Below are positions 1 to 6,530 of a stretch of DNA of 7,386 bases, one piece after another. Under the pieces are notes generated by a model. That model did no database searches. It had not been told where the DNA came from and saw only the letters and a list, made by a program, of their open reading frames with translations. The stretch lies in NCBI GenBank assembly GCA_945918315.1, contig CAMEIK010000055.1, forward strand, positions 1 to 7,386. Reading direction: 5' to 3'. Both the position numbers and the translations under genes were made by a program. Position 1 is the stretch's first letter; each line of letters begins with the position of its first letter. This DNA comes from an uncultured Clostridia bacterium (GTDB lineage: Bacteria; Bacillota; Clostridia; Oscillospirales; Oscillospiraceae).

Positions 1-407
1 AAGCTCCAGCTCACGCAGCCGTTGGCGCCCAGATTGCCGCCGAACTTGTCGAAGTGGTGGCGCACGGAGGCGGCGGTACGGTTCCGGTTGTCGGTCATGG
101 CTTCCACGATCACCGCCACACCGCCGGGGCCGTAGCCTTCATAGGTGATGGATTCATAGTTGTCGCCGGAGCCCGCGTTGCTGGCCTTTTCCAGCACCCG
201 CTTGATATTGTCGTTGGGCATGTTGGCCGCCTTGGCCTTGGTGATAACGGTTGCCAGTCTGGAGTTGTAGGCTGGGTCCGCGGAGCCGCCGCCCTCTTTC
301 ACCGCCACGATCATTTCCTTGGCGATCTTGGTAAAGGAGGCGGCACGCTTGGCATCCTGCGCGCCCTTGGTTTTCTGGATGTTATGCCATTTGGAATGTC
401 CGGACAT
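1..407 (-). CDS. yebC: YebC/PmpR (TACO1) family regulator, 5' part
   Basis: The first 135 residues of a YebC-family protein are visible; the gene runs off the left edge (family members are usually about 240 residues). The N-terminus [21 protein letters not shown] is the family signature. It is followed by FTKIAKEM (25-32), a [10 protein letters not shown] segment (39-48), NMPNDNI (62-68), [15 protein letters not shown] (89-103) and the TDNRNRTA segment (105-112). Family members are cytoplasmic. They have been described as transcriptional regulators and, more recently, as factors that relieve ribosome stalling on proline-rich stretches, related to mitochondrial TACO1. The ATG is fixed by the conserved N-terminus. 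A purine-rich AAGGGA lies 11 nt upstream (419-424). The gene has its own promoter just upstream and is not functionally tied to the polysaccharide genes. Identity is very secure; the exact molecular role in this organism is not shown by the sequence. Confidence 0.96.
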   Translation of the reverse strand, partial: MSGHSKWHNIQKTKGAQDAKRAASFTKIAKEMIVAVKEGGGSADPAYNSRLATVITKAKAANMPNDNIKRVLEKASNAGSGDNYESITYEGYGPGGVAVIVEAMTDNRNRTAASVRHHFDKFGGNLGANGCVSWS

Positions 408-453
408 AAAGAAAATCTTCCCTTCTGGAATGTATTATCAAAAAATTCAATTT

Positions 454-482
454 ATTTTAGCACTTCCCCGGAAAAAAATCAA
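454..482 (-). promoter_or_regulatory. sigma-A type promoter of yebC
   Basis: On the minus strand TTGATT (477-482) is followed by exactly 17 nt and then TAAAAT (454-459). The -10 is preceded by TGC, an extended -10 TGn. The -35 matches the consensus at 4 of 6 positions and the -10 at 5 of 6. The start site would fall near 447, giving a leader of about 40 nt before the yebC ATG at 407. The call is from visual matching only, but hexamers, spacing and placement all agree. Confidence 0.65.
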
Positions 483-492
483 CAGATTTTTT
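473..492 (-). terminator. AT-rich palindrome at operon end, possible weak terminator
   Basis: AAAAAATC, a 4-nt loop, then GATTTTTT form a perfect 8-bp inverted repeat. On the minus strand it begins inside the deacetylase stop codon and ends in a run of T. The stem is almost all A/T, so it is not a classical strong GC-rich intrinsic terminator, but it has a U-tract and sits exactly where the polysaccharide operon should end. It also contains the -35 box of the yebC promoter, so it could instead be only promoter DNA. Confidence 0.3.
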
Positions 493-1466
493 CACATCTG
501 GGGCCTGTCCTCCGACAGCACTTCCCCGGCTGCCTCCGCCATATTGAGACTGCGCATGCCATACTGACCGCGCAGGGTATCGTAGTAAGAGAAGATTTCC
601 TCCAGCTGAGCCAGGTGGTACTGGGTGCGCACACCCACATTGTGGGGGTGCCACCACAGGTGAAAGGTCTTCCCCGTTTTTGCGGCGTGGCGCATCTGTC
701 CCTTGATTCTGTGAAGCTTGACCTTCTCCAGAAAGCCCAGCGGGGCGAAATAGGGCTTATACATCCGGGACCCAATGAGATTGACAATGCCCGCTTCCTC
801 CCTGGGTATATAGCCCCCCTGCCCGGTAAGGGGCAGGTACACATCCGCCAGCCGCAGCAGCCGTTTCAGGGGCACAAAGGGAATCCTTTCATGGATCCAG
901 TCGTTTTCCTCATCCCGGTAGGCGGTGAAGCCCAGCTCCCGCAGCACCGCAACATGCTCCCGGGTGGTCTGGTTTCTGGGGAAAACCACGCTGGTCACCC
1001 TGTACCCGTGGGCAGCGGCGATTTCCTTCGCGGCAGCCATATCCTCCCGGAACTGTTCCGGGGTTTGCCCCCTCTCCCGGCAGTAATAGTGGGAGAAGGT
1101 GTGGCTGCCGATCTCCTGACCGGGACAGGCAGCGATTTTTTCCAGCAGGGAGGCGGCAAAAAAGCAGGGCGCGGAGCCTTCATCCTCCCCGATTTCCTCC
1201 AGGCACCGGTAGGTGGACAGCGCGGGGTTTTCGTATTCCGGCCGCAGATCCGGCAGGAATTTTTCAAGTTCCCCCTTCGTGGAAGCGAACTGGAAGCCCA
1301 CCGTTGCCCAGGTAGCGTGAATGCCATGCTTTTCAAACAGGGCCAGAAGCTCCCCAATCGCCTTCCGTCCTCCCAGAACGTGGTCTTCGTACTGCTCCAG
1401 CTTCACGCAGTCCTGCATACCCCAGAACAGCTCAAAATCCAGTGATACAATCAGTGTCCCCGGCAT
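492..1466 (-). CDS. polysaccharide deacetylase, NodB-like (CE4 type)
   Basis: A 324-residue NodB-type polysaccharide deacetylase, expected to remove N- or O-acetyl groups from a sugar polymer by metal-dependent hydrolysis. The N-terminal motif SLDFELFWG (8-16) supplies D10 and E12 at the place of the classical TFDD motif. ATWATVGF (51-58) is the following beta-strand motif. SHTFSH (121-126) gives the H-x3-H metal pair H122/H126. FPRNQ (162-166) is the usual Arg/Pro loop, and LWWHPHN (270-276) carries the late histidine. No signal peptide or membrane segment is visible, so action in the cytoplasm on the lipid-linked unit is more likely than on exported polymer. An in-frame start at 1604 is possible, but it would overlap the upstream glycosyltransferase by 137 nt. 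The ATG at 1466 lies one base after that gene's TGA, has a G-rich stretch upstream and begins directly at the domain, so I chose it. It is the last gene of the operon. Substrate unknown. Confidence 0.88.
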   Translation of the reverse strand: MPGTLIVSLDFELFWGMQDCVKLEQYEDHVLGGRKAIGELLALFEKHGIHATWATVGFQFASTKGELEKFLPDLRPEYENPALSTYRCLEEIGEDEGSAPCFFAASLLEKIAACPGQEIGSHTFSHYYCRERGQTPEQFREDMAAAKEIAAAHGYRVTSVVFPRNQTTREHVAVLRELGFTAYRDEENDWIHERIPFVPLKRLLRLADVYLPLTGQGGYIPREEAGIVNLIGSRMYKPYFAPLGFLEKVKLHRIKGQMRHAAKTGKTFHLWWHPHNVGVRTQYHLAQLEEIFSYYDTLRGQYGMRSLNMAEAAGEVLSEDRPQM

Positions 1467-1467
1467 C

Positions 1468-2601
1468 TCAAAGCCCCCAGTCTCCCGGGCCCATGGTGTC
1501 CCGGTAGATTTCCCGCATCTTTCGCTGCACCTCCGGTGCGGAGAAACGGCGCACCTTTTCCCGGGCCGCTTCCCCAAGACGGGCGCCCAGGGCAGGATCG
1601 TCATACAGCTTCCGGATGGCTTCCGCCGCGCCTTCCGGCGTCAGCGGCATGTACAGGCCCTCCACCCCATCGTCAATGAGGTCGGTATTGCCCCGGATTT
1701 TTCCCACAATGGCGGGAAGGCCACTGGCCATGGCCTCCATCAGGGCAACGGACAGTCCCTCCCGGAAGGAGGGGAAGAAAAAGGCATCCGCCGCGGGGTA
1801 CAGCTCCGACACATCATTGCGATACCCCGTGAAGATCACCCGGTCGGCGATTCCCAGCTCCCGGGCCTGGGCCTGCAGTTCTTCCATCCGCTCTCCCCTG
1901 CCCACCAGGACATACCGGATGGGCTTCTCCGGCAGCAGAGCCAGGGCCTGGAGGGCAAGGCGGTGGTTTTTATTCTCCGTCATCTCTCCCACGCTCAGAA
2001 GGACAAACTCCTCATTCCCGATGCCCAGCTTTTCCCTCGCCGTCTCCCGGCTTCCGCCGAACCTATCCATGTCCACCCCAACTCCGGGAACATAGCATAC
2101 CTTTCCGGCGTGGATATGCTTTTTCGCAAAGGCATAGTCCTCCCGGTTGATGGTGATGAGCACGTCGGTCAGAAAGCCGCACAGCCACTCCGCCGGGAAA
2201 TACACCAGCCAGTTAAGCTTCGGCGCCCCTTTGAAAAAGTGGAAGCCATGGGCGGTGTAGATCACCTTGGTTCCCTTTTGCCGGGCTTTCCCGGCGGCAA
2301 GTCTGGTTAGAAGGGCTCCCACGGGGGTATGGCAGTGAATGAGGTCAAATTCTCCCCGGTCAATCACCCGCTTTAATTCCCGGTAGGCCCGCAGATTGGA
2401 CCGCTTCAGAGGAGACCGCTCAAAGGGAATGTCGTAATACCGGTCGCAGCAGGGAATCACGCAGTCGCCGGGGTCGTCAAAGTCATTCCGGGCGGCAACC
2501 GCGGTTTCCCAGCCCGCCTGCTGAAACATCCGAAGGTAGGGAATATGAAATTCCATGATGTGGGTCTTGACCACTGTGGCCGTGAACAGTACCTTTTTCA
2601 T
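1468..2601 (-). CDS. glycosyltransferase family 4 (EpsD/CapM-like)
   Basis: A 377-residue retaining GT-B glycosyltransferase. The N-terminal acceptor half starts MKKVLFTATV and contains FDLIHCHTPVG (85-95) and YTAHGFHFFKG (115-125), a hallmark of EpsD/CapM-like GT4 enzymes. The donor half has LLSVGEMTENKNH (201-213), VLVGRGE (231-237) and the nucleotide-sugar-binding E-x7-E motif (E281 and E289 in FREGLSVALMEAMASGLP). It acts at the cytoplasmic face of the membrane, adding a sugar from a UDP- or GDP-sugar to the lipid-linked repeat unit. Length is normal for the family. The start is supported by AGGAG at 2609-2613, 7 nt upstream of the ATG and just before the flippase stop codon (13-nt gap). 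The deacetylase ATG follows its TGA after one base, suggesting translational coupling. Linkage and sugar cannot be read from the sequence. Confidence 0.93.
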   Translation of the reverse strand: MKKVLFTATVVKTHIMEFHIPYLRMFQQAGWETAVAARNDFDDPGDCVIPCCDRYYDIPFERSPLKRSNLRAYRELKRVIDRGEFDLIHCHTPVGALLTRLAAGKARQKGTKVIYTAHGFHFFKGAPKLNWLVYFPAEWLCGFLTDVLITINREDYAFAKKHIHAGKVCYVPGVGVDMDRFGGSRETAREKLGIGNEEFVLLSVGEMTENKNHRLALQALALLPEKPIRYVLVGRGERMEELQAQARELGIADRVIFTGYRNDVSELYPAADAFFFPSFREGLSVALMEAMASGLPAIVGKIRGNTDLIDDGVEGLYMPLTPEGAAEAIRKLYDDPALGARLGEAAREKVRRFSAPEVQRKMREIYRDTMGPGDWGL

Positions 2602-2614
2602 AGTCCGTCTCCTG

Positions 2615-4003
2615 TCAGAAAATACTCTTGCGTTTTTTTGTCTGCCAAAGCTCCCAGAGGCCCAGGGCCGCCCCCAAGGTCCACCTGGGGAGCCAGACAG
2701 CGGGAAGCACCGTTACCAGCACCGCGGCGAAGGCAAAGGCCGCCGCGTATTTCCACCAGAACCGGATGCCGAAGGGATAGCTTTCCTTCCCCAGCATATA
2801 GCGGGTGTAGCAGTAATGGAACAAAAACTGGAAGGTGTGGGACAGCACCGTGGCGGCAGCCGCCCCGGCAATCCCAAACCGGAGGATAAACACATAGTTG
2901 AGGCCGATATTGAGAACACAGGAAGAAACCGTGGCCGCGGCCACCATCTTGGTTTTCTTGTGGAAGTATTCAAAGTTCACAGGGAAGGTGCACAGGAAAT
3001 TCAGATAGAACCCGGCGGCAAACAGAGTGACGAGGGATGTGCCCTCCCAGAAATCCCGTCCGGCAAAGCCATGGTACACCTCCGGTGTCAGCAGCACAAA
3101 GCCCATGGCCAGCACCGTAAACAGCTCCAGGAAATTCTTTGCCTGCAGCCGCACCCGGTCCAGGTTTCCCTGCTTCATATCATCGAAAAAGAAAGGGGTC
3201 CAACTGTTATTCAGGGCGGTGAAGATACTGAACAGAACAGTTCCGAAATTGTAGGCAAGACCATAGACACCGGCCTGACTGTCTCCCAGCAGCTTCTTCA
3301 CCATCACCAGGTCACTGTGGCCCAGCAGCAGGTCGGACAGGCCGTAAAACACCACGGGGATGGCCAGGGCAAGACAGAACTTCCAGTAGGTCCGGTGAAA
3401 AAAGGTTTTTCCGGAATACAGGATATAGGCGCAGACCCCGATGCCCATGGTCCCGTAGGTAATGGCCATGCCCAGAATTCTTCCCACATAGCGCTGCTCC
3501 TTCGGCATCAGGAAAATCAGGGCCACGGACAGAGCCAGGGTCCATAGCGTCATGCCAAGGGACAGCAGGAGATTTCTGCCCGCCTTGAATTCGTAGGTAA
3601 ACTTGGTGTTCAGGAAAGAGACACAGAAGGACCCGAAGGCATGCCAAAGCATCAGCGCAATCAGATACCACCCCATTTCCAGCAGCGTGGAAATGGGCCC
3701 CATAAACAGGATGACCAGGGCGCAGCAGCACAGGAACGAAACCAGGGACAGGGTCATCACCGAGGACTGGTAGGCCTTCTGACGCTCCGGGGGGTACTCC
3801 ACCCGGGCGTTGACCAGGGTGCCGCCCGTCTGCAGGGGGCCAACGATGGCCATTACCCCCACCCAGACAGAATAGGTCGACAGAATGCCATAGCCGTTGG
3901 TGCCCAGCAGCCGGGAAAAAACGGCGGAAGTGAAGACGGACAGTCCCCGCAGGAGCAGGGTACTGAGCATATTCAGGAAAGCAATGCGGTTTTGTTTTTT
4001 CAT
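2615..4003 (-). CDS. wzx: Wzx-type oligosaccharide flippase (MOP family)
   Basis: A 462-residue integral membrane protein of the polysaccharide transport (PST/MOP) family. It flips undecaprenyl-diphosphate-linked repeat units to the outer face of the membrane. About 12-14 hydrophobic segments can be seen, for example near 12-31, 41-60, 81-104, 111-133, 146-166, 174-196, 208-226, 246-266, 291-309, 322-340, 353-375, 378-398, 418-435 and 437-452. The amino end (KKQNRIAFLNML, FSRLLGTNGYGI) and GVYGLAYNFGTVLFSI (245-260) are typical of Wzx proteins. An in-frame TTG start at 4078 would add 25 residues, but 14 of these are encoded by the palindromic repeat (HCQLSI type), so I chose the ATG at 4003. 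No strong Shine-Dalgarno is visible before it. It is the first gene after the repeat element. The family is sure; that it is the flippase for this cluster is inferred from position. Confidence 0.92.
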   Translation of the reverse strand: MKKQNRIAFLNMLSTLLLRGLSVFTSAVFSRLLGTNGYGILSTYSVWVGVMAIVGPLQTGGTLVNARVEYPPERQKAYQSSVMTLSLVSFLCCCALVILFMGPISTLLEMGWYLIALMLWHAFGSFCVSFLNTKFTYEFKAGRNLLLSLGMTLWTLALSVALIFLMPKEQRYVGRILGMAITYGTMGIGVCAYILYSGKTFFHRTYWKFCLALAIPVVFYGLSDLLLGHSDLVMVKKLLGDSQAGVYGLAYNFGTVLFSIFTALNNSWTPFFFDDMKQGNLDRVRLQAKNFLELFTVLAMGFVLLTPEVYHGFAGRDFWEGTSLVTLFAAGFYLNFLCTFPVNFEYFHKKTKMVAAATVSSCVLNIGLNYVFILRFGIAGAAAATVLSHTFQFLFHYCYTRYMLGKESYPFGIRFWWKYAAAFAFAAVLVTVLPAVWLPRWTLGAALGLWELWQTKKRKSIF

Positions 4004-4085
4004 AATCAGGTTATTGGTTTTCGTAAACACACTGACAAATTGAAATTTAATTGACAATTGACAATGGAAAATTGACAATTAAGGA

Positions 4086-4098
4086 ATCCCTTCGGGAT
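4086..4098. repeat. 5-bp stem with TTC triloop inside the element
   Basis: ATCCC-TTC-GGGAT is a perfect small hairpin in the left arm of the palindromic element. Its counterpart in the right arm is GTCCC-GTA-GGGAC (4150-4162). The two stems differ by a compensated base pair (A-T against G-C at the base of the stem) and differ in the loop, which suggests that the stem itself is maintained. Confidence 0.55.
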
Positions 4099-4149
4099 GA
4101 TTTAAATTAAATAATTTGGACAGAAAACAGCAGGAATCATTTCAAAATC

Positions 4150-4162
4150 GTCCCGTAGGGAC
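4150..4162. repeat. 5-bp stem with GTA triloop inside the element
   Basis: GTCCC-GTA-GGGAC is a perfect small hairpin in the right arm, the mate of the TTC-loop hairpin at 4086-4098. It lies directly beside the TATTGT box of the candidate promoter at 4163-4190. Confidence 0.55.
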
Positions 4163-4190
4163 ACAATAATTGTCAACTGTCAATTGTCAA
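4163..4190 (-). promoter_or_regulatory. candidate promoter carried by the repeat, toward the flippase
   Basis: On the minus strand the right arm of the element reads TTGACA (4185-4190), 16 nt, then TATTGT (4163-4168), pointing at the flippase gene. The -35 is a perfect consensus, and the -10 matches at 4 of 6 positions. Because TTGACA is part of a tandem repeat, several -35 registers overlap and the match may be a by-product of the repeat. The flippase ATG would be about 150 nt downstream. Confidence 0.3.
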
Positions 4191-4235
4191 TTGTCAATTC
4201 AGGCCGTGCCGGTGAATTCCAATTTCACGTTCAGC

Positions 4236-4257
4236 GTAGAAATTCGATTTCAGCTAC
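4236..4257. repeat. hairpin just after the GT2 gene
   Basis: GAAAT-TCG-ATTTC (4239-4251) is a perfect 5-bp stem with a 3-nt loop. It is extended by GTA/TAC after a small bulge. On the transcript it lies about 15 nt after the GT2 stop codon. There is no U-tract, so it is not a convincing terminator. It could be an RNA-stabilising or attenuating stem, or a degenerate piece of the neighbouring repeat, whose outer edge AAATTGGAATT it resembles. Confidence 0.4.
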
Positions 4258-4271
4258 CGGTTCCTGTCTGT

Positions 4272-5258
4272 TTATCTCCCGAGGGCGCGATACACTGTCC
4301 GCAGCGGGCGGTAGAGGCCGAATGCCAGCAGCACGGAATCCCGCTTTACCCGGCCTGTGCCATAGGGACAGCCCAGCAGAAAGGGCAGCTCCCGGATCAG
4401 CCGACGGCGGGACCGGCGATACTGCTCCGAAAATTCCTTTCTGTCCGATGCCGCGGCAAGGTCCAGCCGATACAGATTATAATACTGTGCCCAGGCGTTG
4501 AGAAACCGGGCCTGACGTTCCAGCTCCGGATAGTTTTCCCGGCACAGGGCCAGGATCTGTTCGGTATGCTCCGATAAATGGAAGGTCTTGGGGGAGACTG
4601 CGGAATAGGTAATGCTGCCCTCCCGGTGCACATAATAGTATACCCGCTCCGGAAGCATAGCCACCTCCCCGGCCTTCAGGGCCAGGCGGTAGGTCACCGG
4701 CAGGTCCTCGTTGACCCTGCCAACAGGATAGCGAATCCCGTCAAACAGCTCCGCCCGGTAGAGCTTATCCCAGGACGCCGAGTCCAGATGGTCCCAGGTA
4801 AAAATCCGCCGGGCAAGCTCCGTACCGGAAACCGTCTCCTCCTTCTCCGGGCAGAGCCCCGGGGTCTTTTCCCCGGTTTTCTCGCTGACATCCCAGCGTC
4901 CGGCGCAGACCAGCTTCACATTCCGCCTCCGGCCGCAATCCAGCAGCTTTTCATAGCAGTCGGGTGTAATATAGTCGTCGCTGTCCACAAAGGCCAGCCA
5001 CTGCCCCCGGGCAATGTCGATACCCGCGTTCCGGGCGCTGCTGAGGCCCCCGTTTTCTTTATGGATTACCCGGACCCGGGAATCCTGGGCGGCGTATCCG
5101 TCGCAAATCTCGCCGCACCGGTCCGGAGAGCCGTCATCCACCAGAATCAGCTCAAACGCCCCAAAGGTCTGGTTCAGGATGGAATCCACGCACCGGGGAA
5201 GGTAGGGTTCCACCTTGTAAACCGGGACGATAATGCTGAGCAAAAGCCCGTTGTCCAT
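4272..5258 (-). CDS. glycosyltransferase family 2
   Basis: A 328-residue inverting GT-A glycosyltransferase. The N-terminus LLLSIIVPVYKVEPYLPRCV starts the nucleotide-binding domain directly. LVDDGSPD (39-46) binds the nucleotide, ENGGLSSARNAGI (68-80) is the conserved family-2 segment, and FVDSDDYI (90-97) holds the metal-binding DxD (D92, D94). VNEDLPVTYRLA (182-193) gives the catalytic-base region (E184/D185). YYYVHREGSIT (207-217) is typical of bacterial capsule and teichoic GT2 enzymes. There is no large membrane domain; the enzyme is expected to be cytosolic or peripheral. The ATG at 5258 has a strong AAAGGAG (within 5268-5275) nine nt upstream, and that site overlaps the stop codon of the preceding GT4 gene. 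It is the last gene of the upstream block before the repeat element. Donor and acceptor sugars are unknown. Confidence 0.94.
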   Translation of the reverse strand: MDNGLLLSIIVPVYKVEPYLPRCVDSILNQTFGAFELILVDDGSPDRCGEICDGYAAQDSRVRVIHKENGGLSSARNAGIDIARGQWLAFVDSDDYITPDCYEKLLDCGRRRNVKLVCAGRWDVSEKTGEKTPGLCPEKEETVSGTELARRIFTWDHLDSASWDKLYRAELFDGIRYPVGRVNEDLPVTYRLALKAGEVAMLPERVYYYVHREGSITYSAVSPKTFHLSEHTEQILALCRENYPELERQARFLNAWAQYYNLYRLDLAAASDRKEFSEQYRRSRRRLIRELPFLLGCPYGTGRVKRDSVLLAFGLYRPLRTVYRALGR

Positions 5259-5273
5259 AGCGCGGCGCTCCTT

Positions 5274-6530
5274 TCAGGTTTCCTGAAGCTCCCGGTAGAT
5301 GCCGAGAAGTGTTTCCAGATTCTTTTCCGGGTCGTGGGTTCGGAGGGCATGGTCCCGGGCTGCCCGGCCCATACGCTCCGCCTCCGCCTCCATGGCAAAG
5401 ATACGGCAGATGGAATCCGCCAGAAGCCGCACCTGTCCGGAGGGGACAACAAGGCCCTCTTCTTCGTTTTTCAGCAGGGTGCTGACACCCCCCACATCCG
5501 CCGCCACGCAGGGGACCCCCAGGAGCATGGCCTCTCCCATGGAGTTGGGAGAGTTTTCAATGGTGGAGGGCAGGACAAAGACATTGGCTTCCAGGAATGC
5601 CGCCTTCATTTCGTCGGCAGAGCAGGTTCCCAGAAATTCCAGCCTGTCCGTCAGACCCAGCTTGTTCGCCATCCGGGCAAGATACCGGTGATACCCGTCC
5701 TCCCGGAGCCGATCCTTTCCGGAACGCTTCAGAAAGCTCTTTCCGGGAACCGCCAGGGTCACATCGGGATACGTTTTCGCCACAATGGCCATGGCCTCCA
5801 GCAGGTAGTGAAAGCCCTTCACGGGGTACACGCAGCTGGACGCGAAGATCCGGTGCTTCCGGCAGCTTTCGTAGCGCCACTGGCCGGTATAAAAGGAATC
5901 CCGCAGCGTTTCGTTGCAGAAATGGTAGACCCGTTCCGGATGGATTGCTTCCGTACAGGAGTAGTCCCAGGGGGTTCTGCCGATGACATGCCGGGCAATG
6001 CGTAGCGCTTCGACCTCATTTTTTCCCCGGAGGGCGAACTTGCGCTTCTGCAAGTGGATATTGTCCATTCTGAGAAGGTCACGGAAGGTAAAGCCGTTGA
6101 CGACCGTGCCGGGAAGCCCCTCGGTATAATGCTCCGCGCACGCATAGCAAAGGCCCTGGATGCTCACCACGGTTTTCTCCAGCAGCCCCCGGTCCCGGCA
6201 GGCCCGGACCATGGCAAGGGTGTGGACAAATTCCGTACCCCAAATATGAACCACATCCGGACGGAATGCCTCCAGCCGCCGGGCAAAAAGCCGCTCCAGC
6301 TCCGGAGACTGGTGGTAGAAGCTCTTGCACGAAAAAACCAGATAGGAAAACCTTTCGTCCAAACTGCCTTCCGCGGGGACCTTCCCCAGACACAGCACCT
6401 CCAGGGTTACGCCCCTGCGCCGCAGGCCGGCAACCACGGAATCCAGCCAGAAAACCTGGCTTTCCGGTCTGCCGCTGAGTGCCGAACGAATGACCCCCGG
6501 AATGCTATTGGACAGGATCAACAGTCTCAT
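5274..6530 (-). CDS. glycosyltransferase family 4
   Basis: A 418-residue GT-B retaining glycosyltransferase. The amino half has MRLLILSNSIPG, a conserved FRPDVVHIWGTEFVHT stretch (89-104), and VVSIQGLCYAC (121-131). The donor half has a SSCVYPVKGFHYLLEA linker motif (231-246), RLEFLGTCSADEM (296-308), LPSTIENSPNSMGEAM (320-335) with the E-x7-E pair E325/E333, and GVPCVAADVGGVSTLL (338-353). It is longer than the other GT4 of this cluster and not closely similar to it, so it probably makes a different linkage. In-frame ATGs exist at 6608, 6536 and 6530; the last is chosen because of its ribosome-binding site and because it begins exactly at the Rossmann strand. It overlaps the acyltransferase gene by 26 nt, a sign of translational coupling. 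The sugar cannot be deduced. Confidence 0.92.
   Translation of the reverse strand: MRLLILSNSIPGVIRSALSGRPESQVFWLDSVVAGLRRRGVTLEVLCLGKVPAEGSLDERFSYLVFSCKSFYHQSPELERLFARRLEAFRPDVVHIWGTEFVHTLAMVRACRDRGLLEKTVVSIQGLCYACAEHYTEGLPGTVVNGFTFRDLLRMDNIHLQKRKFALRGKNEVEALRIARHVIGRTPWDYSCTEAIHPERVYHFCNETLRDSFYTGQWRYESCRKHRIFASSCVYPVKGFHYLLEAMAIVAKTYPDVTLAVPGKSFLKRSGKDRLREDGYHRYLARMANKLGLTDRLEFLGTCSADEMKAAFLEANVFVLPSTIENSPNSMGEAMLLGVPCVAADVGGVSTLLKNEEEGLVVPSGQVRLLADSICRIFAMEAEAERMGRAARDHALRTHDPEKNLETLLGIYRELQET

Larger units (their letters stand above)
4037..4226. repeat. MITE-like palindromic repeat element (~190 bp)
   Basis: An AT-rich element with long inverted arms lies in the GT2-flippase gap. The inner arms are 4049-4080 and 4168-4199, which match at 29 of 32 positions when one is reverse-complemented and consist of tandem TTGACAA units. 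Pairing continues inward after a divergent 6-nt stretch: TCCCTTCGGGATGATTT (4087-4103) against the reverse complement of 4145-4161 (TCCCTACGGGACGATTT). The outer edges are AAATTGAAATTT (4037-4048) and, inverted, AATTCCAATTT (4215-4225). The right edge carries an extra 15 nt with a small GC stem. The middle is only about 33 nt and no transposase is encoded. A copy of one end occurs at 7319-7386, so this is a dispersed repeat. No clear target-site duplication is visible. Confidence 0.75.

Noticed and set aside
54..1445. 463-codon open frame on the plus strand, opposite the YebC and deacetylase genes
   Set aside because: It is antisense to two clearly recognised genes, crosses both of them, and its translation is low-complexity Gly/His/Pro-rich, as expected from the reverse frame of GC-rich coding DNA.
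1467..1604. 46-residue N-terminal extension of the deacetylase
   Set aside because: It would lie fully inside the preceding glycosyltransferase gene in another frame and adds Arg/Cys-rich sequence with no homology before the MPGTLIVSLDFE start.
2555..3547. 330-codon plus-strand open frame opposite the flippase
   Set aside because: Rich in Gln/His/Gly with no domain; antisense to the hydrophobic segments of the flippase. The same holds for long plus-strand frames at 1321-2310, 4578-6005 and 6490-7275.
4004..4078. 25-residue N-terminal extension of the flippase from a TTG
   Set aside because: Much of it is encoded by the TTGACAA repeat (HCQLSI-type peptide), and flippase homology begins at MKKQNR.
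4168..4199. CRISPR-like tandem repeat
   Set aside because: Units are 7-8 nt without spacers and there are no cas genes; this is a short tandem repeat within a palindromic element.
4037..4226. Insertion sequence with its own transposase
   Set aside because: Only about 190 bp with no coding capacity; at most a non-autonomous element.
4170..4577. 135-codon plus-strand frame starting in the repeat
   Set aside because: It begins with repeat-encoded MSTVNCQLSI and then runs antisense to the GT2 gene; no ribosome-binding site or domain.
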